Source of the DNA: an uncultured Armatimonadota bacterium | GTDB taxonomy: Bacteria > Armatimonadota > Armatimonadia > Armatimonadales > Armatimonadaceae | NCBI GenBank assembly: GCA_903924445.1 | Contig: CAIYBQ010000554.1 | Span: forward strand, 1-7,254 | DNA length: 7,254 bases | Reading direction: 5' to 3' | Shown here: one piece after another, positions 1 to 6,030 of the stretch | Layout of the letters: every line of letters starts with the position of its first letter | Numbering within the stretch: the stretch's first letter is position 1 | Notes under the pieces: generated by a model | The model's database searches: none | The model's input: only the letters and a program-made list of their open reading frames with translations | What the model was told of the DNA's origin: nothing | Made by a program: the position numbers and the translations under genes

Positions 1-1
1 A

Positions 2-2035
2 AGCTTCCTTATCAGGGCAAAAACGCCGCAGACACTCAAAGATGCCTCGGATGCATTGCAAGTGACCATTGATCGGGCATCGGTCAATGCCCTTATCCGA
101 ATCGGTGCGATTGAGCGGAATTACCAAATCCTTCCTCCAAAAGTCACTGCGCGCTCGGTGATGTGCGTTACGCTTGCGGTGACCCCGGATGTCGCATTTG
201 CGGAGGCTGACCGACGCCGGAGACGGGCGAAGCAGCAAGCGAATGCATTAGAGATGCTTGCTGGTTTGCCTGCACATACGCCGGTTTCCATCGTGGATGC
301 CTTGGAAGCCTACGGAATAGCCCGCGCCATCTGGAAACGCCTTGAGACTGACTTACTAGTTGAGATTGCGGCGACGCCAGTGGACAGAATCCCGCTTGTC
401 CTGACGTCGGCGGGGAAACGCCCCGATGTACTTTCACCAGATCAGATTCATGCCCTCTCAGTCATCGGGGATGAAAGTCTCTCGACCACACAAAAGCCAA
501 TCCTCCTGCACGGCGTGACGGGGTCTGGCAAAACTGAGGTCTACCTCGCGACCATCGAAAAGACACTCGCCGCAGGTCGAACAGCGCTAGTGCTAGTGCC
601 GGAAATTGCCCTTACGGCTCAGCTGATGGGTGTTTTCCGTGGGCGCTTGGGCAATCGTGTTGCGGTGCTTCACAGTGCCCTCTCGGATGGCGAACGTCGT
701 GATGAATGGCACCGTATCGGAGCTGGCAAAGCCGATGTCGTTGTTGGCGCACGTAGTGCAATCTTTGCTCCGCTCAGCAATATCGGCTGCATTATCGTGG
801 ATGAAGAGCACGAAGGTTCCTACAAACAGGAATCTGGGGCTCCGCGGTATCAGGCACGTGATGTTGCTCTGGCTCGGGCACGCTCAACAAATGCAGCCGT
901 GATTCTCGGGTCAGCAACGCCAAATGTGGAGTCCTACTTCCGGGCCACAGCCGGTAGTTACACGCTTGCTGAAATGACGGTTCGACCAGCCGGCCGCCCG
1001 ATGCCGTATGTAGAAATCATCGACCAGCGGATAAAGTCCGGTACGACTGGGCTACAGATGTTTTCGGCTTCCCTCCTGGATGCCATCAGTGAGTCACTTG
1101 GCGCTGGGCATCAGGCAATCGTCTTCCTGAATCGCCGTGGTTTTGCAAAGTATCTCCTCTGCCGGGAGTGCGGTCACGTTCCGATGTGTCCAAATTGCGC
1201 TGTGTCGCTGACGTTGCACAATGGTGCGGAAACACTGCTTTGTCATCACTGCGCCTATACGCTGCGCAAACCCGACATCTGCCCAAGTTGTACAGGTAAA
1301 CGAATTCTCTCCTATGGCATCGGGACAGAGCGGATTGAAGCGGAGCTCAAGGGGCTTTTTCCATCCGCGCGGCTGCTTCGGATGGACCGGGACACAGTGG
1401 GCAACAAAGATGCTCTTCCGGCGATGATTGAGCAGTTTAGAACCCGCGAAGCGGACATCCTGATTGGCACCCAAATGGTCGCCAAAGGGCTGGACTTCCC
1501 AGGCGTGACCTGTGTCGGTGTCGTGGCTGCGGATACATCGTTGCACGTGCCGGATTTCCGCGCATCCGAGCGCACCTTTCAGCTCCTTGCACAGGTGTCC
1601 GGACGTGCGGGCCGCGGGGATGTCCCCGGCAGGGTGATGATTCAGACCTTCAATCCTGATCACGTCGCGATACAGGCCGCAGCGCAGCATGACTACGGTG
1701 CGTTTTACGGTGCAGAAATCGAGAACAGACGTGAGCTGAACTACCCTCCGTTTTCCCGACTTTGCAATATCATCGCAAATCACGAGGATGCAAACACGGC
1801 TTCAGGCGCAGCGGCGGAGATTGCTACACGCCTTCGTTTACATCGCGGGCTGACAGTCCTCGGCCCAGCTCCCTGCCCACTGTCCCGCGTACGAAACAAG
1901 CATCGGTTTCACGTGCTGATCAAAGGGCCACTGGATGACACACTTCGCCAGCTCGTGCGACGGGAACTCGCGGCGATGCCCAGCGATTTAAGGTCAATGT
2001 TGATGGTCGATATCGACCCGCAGAGTGTTGTGTAA
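2..2035 (+). CDS. priA: Primosomal protein N' (PriA replication-restart helicase), 5'-truncated by the window edge
   Basis: PriA is a 3'-to-5' superfamily 2 DNA helicase that binds stalled replication forks and starts reloading of the replicative helicase. The frame is open from base 2, giving 677 visible codons. Most of the N-terminal DNA-binding domain (roughly 100 residues by usual family length) lies outside the window; the TTG at 56 is not a credible start. Visible in order: Walker A GVTGSGKT (512-535), DEEH box (800-811), SATP motif (911-922), and eight cysteine codons in four CxxC pairs (1160/1169, 1187/1196, 1241/1250, 1280/1289) that form the two zinc sites of the family. QVSGRAGRG follows at 1592-1618, and the C-terminus DIDPQS is typical of PriA. 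All catalytic and zinc residues are present, so this looks like an active helicase. It converges on the thioesterase gene with a 30-base gap that has no clear terminator. Confidence 0.96.
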   Translation, partial: SFLIRAKTPQTLKDASDALQVTIDRASVNALIRIGAIERNYQILPPKVTARSVMCVTLAVTPDVAFAEADRRRRRAKQQANALEMLAGLPAHTPVSIVDALEAYGIARAIWKRLETDLLVEIAATPVDRIPLVLTSAGKRPDVLSPDQIHALSVIGDESLSTTQKPILLHGVTGSGKTEVYLATIEKTLAAGRTALVLVPEIALTAQLMGVFRGRLGNRVAVLHSALSDGERRDEWHRIGAGKADVVVGARSAIFAPLSNIGCIIVDEEHEGSYKQESGAPRYQARDVALARARSTNAAVILGSATPNVESYFRATAGSYTLAEMTVRPAGRPMPYVEIIDQRIKSGTTGLQMFSASLLDAISESLGAGHQAIVFLNRRGFAKYLLCRECGHVPMCPNCAVSLTLHNGAETLLCHHCAYTLRKPDICPSCTGKRILSYGIGTERIEAELKGLFPSARLLRMDRDTVGNKDALPAMIEQFRTREADILIGTQMVAKGLDFPGVTCVGVVAADTSLHVPDFRASERTFQLLAQVSGRAGRGDVPGRVMIQTFNPDHVAIQAAAQHDYGAFYGAEIENRRELNYPPFSRLCNIIANHEDANTASGAAAEIATRLRLHRGLTVLGPAPCPLSRVRNKHRFHVLIKGPLDDTLRQLVRRELAAMPSDLRSMLMVDIDPQSVV

Positions 2036-2065
2036 TTTGGTCCCGACAACAACGTTTTCTGTGGG

Positions 2066-2473
2066 TTAGTCAGTGTCGGTATCAAAGATTGATTGGAATG
2101 ACTCGGGCCAGCGCCGTGGCTTTCCTGTCAGTCCATCGATACAGACCCCTTTGGTGGATCCCGTGGCGATGCGTTTATTGCGGTTTTGGCACTCAACGAT
2201 GTATGTGAATGTCACGCTCGCACCCGTAGATGATGCACAGTCGCATGTGATGGACAGCTCATCGGTGAAGAATGCCGGGCTTAGGTATTTGATGGTCGCA
2301 TCTGCGATGACGATTTGAATCCCGGCGCGCTGGATCTCAGGAAATGGAAGTCCGGCATCCTGAAGCCATGCGCAGCGGGCAACTTCGAAGTACTGCAGGT
2401 AAATCGCGTTGTTGACGTGCCCGAAGCTGTCCAGTTCGTACGAACGTACAGAAATTTTAGTTGTAGTCATCAT
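2066..2473 (-). CDS. Hotdog-fold acyl-CoA thioesterase, 4-hydroxybenzoyl-CoA thioesterase/YbgC type
   Basis: This is a small cytoplasmic protein of 135 residues, the usual size for a single hotdog domain. Such enzymes hydrolyse acyl-CoA thioesters; the substrate cannot be read from the sequence. The N-terminal active-site helix motif is clear: DSFGHVNN at residues 15-22, followed by YLQYFEVAR, with Asp15 matching the catalytic Asp of the 4HBT/YbgC group. Two adjacent ATG codons (2473 and 2470) are possible starts and both give a normal family N-terminus. Neither has a Shine-Dalgarno sequence, because the bases just upstream are the U-tract of a terminator hairpin. An upstream TTG at 2494 lies inside that hairpin and is unlikely. 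The gene lies downstream of the ferredoxin gene on the same strand, 58 bases from its stop codon. A functional link to the ferredoxin is not evident. The family call is firm; the substrate and exact start are not. Confidence 0.88.
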   Translation of the reverse strand: MMTTTKISVRSYELDSFGHVNNAIYLQYFEVARCAWLQDAGLPFPEIQRAGIQIVIADATIKYLSPAFFTDELSITCDCASSTGASVTFTYIVECQNRNKRIATGSTKGVCIDGLTGKPRRWPESFQSIFDTDTD

Positions 2474-2474
2474 C

Positions 2475-2511
2475 AATAAAAAGCACCACTCCAACCGTGT
2501 TGCAGTGGTGC
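2475..2511 (-). terminator. Intrinsic terminator after the ferredoxin gene
   Basis: An 8-bp perfect stem (GCACCACT 2483-2490 with AGTGGTGC 2504-2511) continues past one C-C mismatch into a 4-bp stem (CAAC 2492-2495 with GTTG 2499-2502) and a 3-base loop. Read on the minus strand it is followed at once by TTTTTATT (2482-2475). It starts 20 bases after the ferredoxin stop. The U-tract ends one base before the first possible ATG of the thioesterase gene, so it could also attenuate that gene. Confidence 0.85.
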
Positions 2512-2531
2512 ATTTCTTTCACATGGAATGC

Positions 2532-2774
2532 TTACTTTGAAAAGTGATCTGTGTTCAGCTGAATAAACGACTTCCACTTCTCAGGAACTTCATCTTCCAT
2601 GAAAATGGCATCGACTGGGCATTCAGGTTCGCACAATCCGCAGTCAATACACTCATCAGGATTGATAAAGAGCTGAGTGTCATCATCACCACCCTGGATA
2701 CAGTCCACGGGGCAGACGGACACGCAAGAGCGGTCTTTGACTCCTATGCAGGGCTCCGCAATCACAAAAGGCAT
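2532..2774 (-). CDS. fdxA: 7Fe ferredoxin, [3Fe-4S][4Fe-4S] type
   Basis: This is an 80-residue soluble electron carrier. Eight cysteines lie at residues 9, 17, 21, 25, 42, 45, 48 and 52. By comparison with Azotobacter FdI and Thermus ferredoxin, Cys9, Cys17 and Cys52 should bind the 3Fe-4S cluster, Cys21, Cys42, Cys45 and Cys48 the 4Fe-4S cluster, and Cys25 would be the free cysteine. The wide CIGVKDRSC spacing in place of CxxCxxC marks the 7Fe class. The tail with VPEKWKSFIQLN is also typical. I chose the ATG at 2774 because AGGTGGAG lies 6 bases upstream; a GTG at 2786 would add four residues but would consume that ribosome binding site. The gene has its own strong promoter and its own terminator, and is divergent from the peroxiredoxin gene. 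A Fur-type site next to its promoter suggests iron- or redox-dependent control (inference). Its reductase and acceptor partners are not in the window. Confidence 0.95.
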   Translation of the reverse strand: MPFVIAEPCIGVKDRSCVSVCPVDCIQGGDDDTQLFINPDECIDCGLCEPECPVDAIFMEDEVPEKWKSFIQLNTDHFSK

Positions 2775-2797
2775 CTGGATCTCCACCTGCAGGGTCG

Positions 2798-2814
2798 ATG
2801 ATTTACTGAATCAT
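2798..2814. repeat. Perfect inverted repeat in the ferredoxin 5' leader
   Basis: ATGATT (2798-2803) and AATCAT (2809-2814) form an exact 6-5-6 inverted repeat within the predicted leader of the ferredoxin mRNA, between promoter and ribosome binding site. As RNA the stem is AT-rich and weak; as DNA it could be a protein site. Role unknown. Confidence 0.4.
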
Positions 2815-2844
2815 TGTCCAGTTCCGTACCCCTGCCGTGTCAAA

Positions 2845-2873
2845 ATTATAACGATGGAGGAAGTGATTAGCAA
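2845..2873 (-). promoter_or_regulatory. Sigma-70-type promoter for the ferredoxin gene
   Basis: Read on the minus strand: -35 TTGCTA (2873-2868), a 17-base spacer, and a consensus -10 TATAAT (2850-2845). Transcription would start near 2838, leaving a leader of about 64 bases before the ATG at 2774. The -35 box begins two bases from the Fur-type palindrome, so a bound repressor would hinder RNA polymerase. Confidence 0.75.
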
Positions 2874-2875
2874 CC

Positions 2876-2890
2876 TGAGAATCATTCTCA
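2876..2890. promoter_or_regulatory. Fur-family operator (7-1-7 palindrome)
   Basis: TGAGAAT, one central C, then ATTCTCA: a perfect 15-base palindrome in the 7-1-7 layout of Fur/PerR/Zur operators. It matches the Bacillus Fur consensus TGATAATnATTATCA at 12 of 14 positions; both mismatches are the symmetric T-to-G / A-to-C change at the fourth base of each arm. It matches the PerR consensus at 10 of 14. It lies directly upstream of the ferredoxin -35 box and about 120 bases upstream of the peroxiredoxin start, so it could serve both divergent units. Which family member binds cannot be decided from the site alone. Confidence 0.65.
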
Positions 2891-2936
2891 TTACTTTCAA
2901 ACACATGATGTGCATTCCCTTTTGTAACGGGTAGAC

Positions 2937-2945
2937 TGGTATCTA
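2937..2945 (+). promoter_or_regulatory. Candidate extended -10 promoter for the peroxiredoxin unit
   Basis: TGGTATCTA fits an extended -10 element (TGn plus TATCTA at 2940-2945). No good -35 is seen at normal spacing. It would give a leader of roughly 58 bases to the ATG at 3010. This is the best candidate in the gap but it is weak. Confidence 0.35.
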
Positions 2946-3009
2946 ACTACATTCAAAGTGCATCGTTGCCATGCGTACCGGTGTGCGTTGTCTAACAAGG
3001 AAAACTTTT

Positions 3010-3564
3010 ATGTCGTTCGTTGGCAAACCAGCCCCGGAATTTACTGCTCCTGCATTCTTCCCAGGAGACACTGCTGCATCTGATGTCAAGTCACTTTCCC
3101 TTACCGACTACCGCGGAAAGTGGGTTGTGTTCTTTTGGTATCCCCTCGATTTCACCTTTATCTGCCCAACGGAGATCCTTGCGTTGTCCGATCGCTTGGA
3201 TGAGTTTGAAGAGCTCGGTGCAGTCGTTATCGGCGCATCAACCGACTCCGTGTACTCCCACCGTGCGTGGGTTCGTACTCCACGTACGGACAATGGCATC
3301 GAAGGCACTGCGTACCCGATCATCGCTGACATGACCCAGCAGATCGCTGCGGATTACGGCGTCCTCATTGATGGTGAAGGCATCGCGCTGCGCGGCTTGT
3401 TCATCATCGACCCAGATGGTGTTGTCAAGCACTCCACCATCAATGCGTTGAATGTCGGCCGTAATGTGGATGAGGTTCTCCGTACGCTGCAGGCACTGCA
3501 GAGCGGTGGACTGTGTGCAGCCAACTGGAAGCCAGGTGCAAAGCACCTTTCCCCTGGTAGCTAA
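3010..3564 (+). CDS. Typical 2-Cys peroxiredoxin (AhpC/Prx1 subfamily)
   Basis: This cytoplasmic thiol peroxidase reduces hydrogen peroxide and organic or peroxynitrite peroxides. It has 184 residues, normal for the subfamily. The peroxidatic site DFTFICPTE is at 47-55, with Cys52 as peroxidatic cysteine and Thr49 as the conserved partner; a catalytic-type arginine lies in ALRGLFIID. The resolving cysteine is Cys169 in LCAANWKPG, where the usual Pro after Cys is Ala. The ATG at 3010 is preferred because AAGGA sits 8 bases upstream and the protein then begins MSFVGKPAPEF as in relatives; an upstream in-frame start at 2971 would add an unlikely 13-residue tail. The next gene follows after 2 bases, so the two are surely co-transcribed. 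No AhpF or thioredoxin reductase is visible, so the electron donor is not known; the neighbour is the obvious candidate. Control by the Fur-type site upstream is inferred. Confidence 0.95.
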   Translation: MSFVGKPAPEFTAPAFFPGDTAASDVKSLSLTDYRGKWVVFFWYPLDFTFICPTEILALSDRLDEFEELGAVVIGASTDSVYSHRAWVRTPRTDNGIEGTAYPIIADMTQQIAADYGVLIDGEGIALRGLFIIDPDGVVKHSTINALNVGRNVDEVLRTLQALQSGGLCAANWKPGAKHLSPGS

Positions 3565-3566
3565 TC

Positions 3567-4019
3567 ATGCCACTTCGCCGTGGCGCTGAGCTTCCATCGC
3601 TTGCAGGCGCAACCGAATGGATAAACGGTGAAACAACGCGGGAGAGCCTTCTAGGCTCTCCTTGCCTTATTCACTTCTGGTCCCTTTCCTGTTACATCTG
3701 CAAGAACAACCTGCCGGCACTGGCAGCGTGGAAGACTAAGTATGGTCCTCTCGGGCTCAAGGTCATCGCGGTGCACATGCCACGCTCGGAAGACGAAACC
3801 AACGTCGAGCTCGTTAAACAGAGCATGCTCGAGCATGGAATCACTGAGAGCTGTGCGATTGACAATATGCATGATGTCAAAGATGCCTTTCTAAACGAGG
3901 CGGGCTTTGTTCCTCATTACTATGTGTTCAACGCGGATGGCATCTTGGAGAGTCGTGCAGCGGGTGATGCTGGTGTTGCGTCTATCGATGCGGCGCTGGT
4001 CAAGCTGTTTCCAGCCTAA
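3567..4019 (+). CDS. Thioredoxin-fold protein, TlpA/ResA-like, with CYIC active site
   Basis: This 150-residue protein has the order of a TlpA/ResA/AhpC-TSA-like thioredoxin domain: a short N-terminal strand, HFWSLSC at 36-42, an active-site motif C42-Y-I-C45, and a cis-Pro candidate P116 in GFVPHYYVF. The C-terminal part NADGILESRAAG is typical of this group. Most relatives carry WCxPC or CGPC, so CYIC with a preceding Ser is unusual and should shift the redox potential. There is no signal peptide or membrane anchor, unlike classical TlpA or ResA, which suggests the cytoplasm. It starts 2 bases after the peroxiredoxin stop, without a clear Shine-Dalgarno sequence, so translation is probably coupled. 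The pairing suggests it reduces the peroxiredoxin or a related target; this is inference. A large hairpin follows the stop codon. Confidence 0.85.
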   Translation: MPLRRGAELPSLAGATEWINGETTRESLLGSPCLIHFWSLSCYICKNNLPALAAWKTKYGPLGLKVIAVHMPRSEDETNVELVKQSMLEHGITESCAIDNMHDVKDAFLNEAGFVPHYYVFNADGILESRAAGDAGVASIDAALVKLFPA

Positions 4020-4035
4020 CATCGCTTAAACATTT

Positions 4036-4085
4036 ACGGGAGGTATTCGGGCACTTAAGTCCGATGCCTCCCGTAGTGCATTTTT
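4036..4085 (+). terminator. Large hairpin with short T-tract between the redox operon and the LOG gene
   Basis: ACGGGAGGTAT (4036-4046) pairs with ATGCCTCCCGT (4064-4074) over 11 bp including one G-T wobble. The apical 17 bases hold a further CGG/CCG pairing around the palindrome ACTTAAGT. Five T follow at 4081-4085, six bases after the stem. It begins 17 bases after the thioredoxin-like stop codon and is most simply that operon's terminator. The T-tract runs directly into GAGGAGAA (4086-4093), the putative ribosome binding site of the next gene, so a leader or attenuator role is also possible. Confidence 0.65.
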
Positions 4086-4105
4086 GAGGAGAATTTTGAT
4101 CACCT

Positions 4106-4888
4106 ATGGACCACTTTTCTGGAAAAACATCGGATGAACGGCTTCTTGCCACACCAACCGCAGCGGAAGCATCATTTATACACAGCGATCCGTGGCGTGT
4201 ACTTAGAATTCAGAGTGAGTTCGTCCGAGGGTTGGATGCGCTTGCAGACCTTGGTCCGGCGGTTACGCTCTTTGGGAGTGCACGAACGCGTGTTGGTGAT
4301 CCGTATTATGCGGCGGCAGTCGACACAGCCCGCCTTCTAGGGAAACAGGGCTATGCCATCGTTACGGGTGGAGGCCCTGGCATCATGCAAGCGGCCAATG
4401 AAGGTGCAAAGCTTGCGGCGGTCAAGAGTATTGGACTCAATATTGAGCTTCCGTTTGAACAGCACTTGAATCCGTACTGCGACGTCTCCGTCGACTTTCG
4501 TTACTTCTTCGTCCGCAAGGTCATGTTGGTAAAGGTCGCGAGTGCGTTTGTCATCTTTCCCGGTGGCTATGGAACGCTGGATGAGCTGATGGAAGCCTTG
4601 ACACTTGTCCAAACGGGTAAAATTTCAAACTTCCCGATTATTCTTTATGGCTCGGACTACTGGAGCGGTTTGGTCAAGTGGCTAAAGGACACTGTCCTCC
4701 CGGATGGAAAAATAAGTGCATCCGACATTGACCTCCTTCGCATCGTGGACAGTCCGGAAGATGTTGTCAGTATTGTCAAAGCAACAACATCACGGGGTAC
4801 AGATCACGACCATCAGATTGATATTGAGCTCGCAAGCCTTGCGGATGTTGCAAAAGCTTATGCACCGCCGCCATTTGCAGAGCAATAA
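4106..4888 (+). CDS. LOG-family protein (TIGR00730-like), probable nucleotide 5'-monophosphate phosphoribohydrolase
   Basis: LOG proteins cleave the N-glycosidic bond of nucleoside 5'-monophosphates, releasing base and ribose 5-phosphate; in plants and some bacteria the substrate is a cytokinin riboside monophosphate. In most bacteria the physiological substrate is unknown. This protein has 260 residues, longer than the ~190-residue minimal LOG because of an N-terminal extension before the Rossmann-like core. Visible motifs are FGSART (56-61), GGGPGIMQAAN (88-98), the Arg137-Lys138 pair, and the signature PGGYGTLDE (152-160) with the catalytic-type Glu160. The ATG at 4106 is the first in-frame start after a stop at 4097. 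Its best ribosome binding site, AGGAG at 4087-4091, is 14 bases away, which is long. The gene may depend on readthrough of the hairpin upstream, as no promoter is evident in the gap. It converges on purM; a purine-related role would fit but is not shown. Confidence 0.9.
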   Translation: MDHFSGKTSDERLLATPTAAEASFIHSDPWRVLRIQSEFVRGLDALADLGPAVTLFGSARTRVGDPYYAAAVDTARLLGKQGYAIVTGGGPGIMQAANEGAKLAAVKSIGLNIELPFEQHLNPYCDVSVDFRYFFVRKVMLVKVASAFVIFPGGYGTLDELMEALTLVQTGKISNFPIILYGSDYWSGLVKWLKDTVLPDGKISASDIDLLRIVDSPEDVVSIVKATTSRGTDHDHQIDIELASLADVAKAYAPPPFAEQ

Positions 4889-4902
4889 AGGCGATCAGAT
4901 CA

Positions 4903-4939
4903 CAGAAAACAAACAGCCCTGATGCGCAAGCATCAGGGC
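4903..4939. terminator. Bidirectional terminator between the LOG gene and purM
   Basis: GCCCTGATGC (4916-4925) and GCATCAGGGC (4930-4939) form a perfect 10-bp stem closed by a 4-base loop, GCAA on the plus strand. On the minus strand the stem is followed by TGTTTGTTTTCTG (4915-4903), a good U-rich tract for purM, whose stop codon is 21 bases before the stem. On the plus strand the following ACTTTACATTT is weaker but may end LOG transcription too. Confidence 0.88.
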
Positions 4940-4960
4940 ACTTTACATTTACAAGCAGGC

Positions 4961-6004
4961 TTAGTCGATGAAGTGAACGCCCTCACCTGCAACGACACGG
5001 CCAAGAATGCATGCCTTCTCTCCGCTATCATTGAGTTCACTGACAAGACTCTCCGCCTTGGATGCCGGAACAACCACAACCATTCCGATGCCCATGTTGA
5101 ATGTCCGCATCATGTCATCCAGAGGAACATTCCCAGCATCCTGAATCAAGTTGAACAGCGCTGGAATGGTCCATGCGCTCCGGCTGATTTCCGCCGAAGT
5201 CCCATCCGGGAGCGAGCGGGGAATGTTGTCCACAAACCCGCCGCCGGTGATATGGGCCATCGCACGGATTTCATGCGACACAAGCCTCGGGAGCAGCGCA
5301 TTCGCATAACAACGGTGAGGAGCAAGAAGCGCAGCTCCGACGGTCGTGCCTAAGGACTCCACATAGGTATCGACGCCATAGCCGGCCACTTCAAACAAGA
5401 CTTTGCGAGCCAGGGAATAGCCATTGGTATGAAGGCCATCCGATGCAAGCCCGACGAGAACATCCCCCACCTCAACCGTAGAGCCATCAATGATTGCGGC
5501 ACGGTCAACGATTCCGACGATGCAGCCGGCGAGGTCATATTCCCCTGCTTGGTACATCCCCGGCATTTCAGCGGTTTCACCGCCGATGAGAACACATCCG
5601 CTCGAGCGGCATCCCTCAGCAAGTCCCTTGACGACATCCGCGGCGACAGACGGTTCCAGTTTGCCCGTAGCAAAATAGTCAAGAAAGACCATCGGGCGTG
5701 CGCCTTGCACAAGGATGTCGTTGATGCAGTGCCAAACGAGATCACGTCCGATGGTGTCATGCTTATCCATCATGAATGCGACCTTGAGCTTGGTGCCGAC
5801 GCCATCCATGCTGCTAACAAGAACAGGATCGTTACCCAGCTGTCCCGCAAGTGAGAACATCCCTCCAAATGAACCTACATCCGCGACAACATTTGCGTTA
5901 AATGTCGAACGGATATGCTTCTTCATTTGGCGAACCGCCTCAGTTCCGGCATCGATGTCGACGCCAGAATCAGCATATGTGGTTGTCTTTAGTTCATCGG
6001 ACAT
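4961..6004 (-). CDS. purM: Phosphoribosylformylglycinamidine cyclo-ligase (AIR synthetase)
   Basis: PurM performs the ATP-dependent ring closure of FGAM to aminoimidazole ribonucleotide, the fifth step of de novo purine synthesis, in the cytoplasm. The protein is 347 residues, the normal length for a single-function enzyme. Visible motifs are YADSGVDIDAG (10-20), DGVGTK (67-72), CINDILVQGA (93-102), GGETAEMPG (141-149), DGLHTNGYSL and AHITGGGFVDNIPRSLP, covering the ATP and FGAM sites. I chose the ATG at 6004 because AGGAGGG (6018-6012) lies 7 bases upstream; the frame stays open further upstream through the tRNA region only by chance. Unlike many bacteria, purM is not next to purF, purN or other pur genes here. 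A terminator and a tRNA gene precede it on the same strand with too little room for a normal promoter, so expression may rely on readthrough or attenuation. Confidence 0.97.
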   Translation of the reverse strand: MSDELKTTTYADSGVDIDAGTEAVRQMKKHIRSTFNANVVADVGSFGGMFSLAGQLGNDPVLVSSMDGVGTKLKVAFMMDKHDTIGRDLVWHCINDILVQGARPMVFLDYFATGKLEPSVAADVVKGLAEGCRSSGCVLIGGETAEMPGMYQAGEYDLAGCIVGIVDRAAIIDGSTVEVGDVLVGLASDGLHTNGYSLARKVLFEVAGYGVDTYVESLGTTVGAALLAPHRCYANALLPRLVSHEIRAMAHITGGGFVDNIPRSLPDGTSAEISRSAWTIPALFNLIQDAGNVPLDDMMRTFNMGIGMVVVVPASKAESLVSELNDSGEKACILGRVVAGEGVHFID

Positions 6005-6030
6005 GGGGAATCCCTCCTGCCATACTGTCA

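Noticed and set aside
1094..1783. Minus-strand 229-codon open frame opposite priA
   Set aside because: It is antisense to the zinc and helicase motifs of PriA, with no domain features of its own; priA codon structure explains it.
2036..2065. Terminator between priA and the thioesterase gene
   Set aside because: Only a short bulged CCCgACA/TGTGGG pairing is present and there is no T-tract after it; not supportable.
3483..3502. Closely spaced CTGCAG repeats in the peroxiredoxin gene
   Set aside because: They encode the ordinary TLQALQS segment near the C-terminus; the repetition follows from codon choice and needs no other explanation.
4922..5353. Plus-strand 143-codon open frame opposite purM
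   Set aside because: It lies wholly antisense to a conserved gene, begins inside the bidirectional terminator and shows no recognisable motif; it is a shadow frame.
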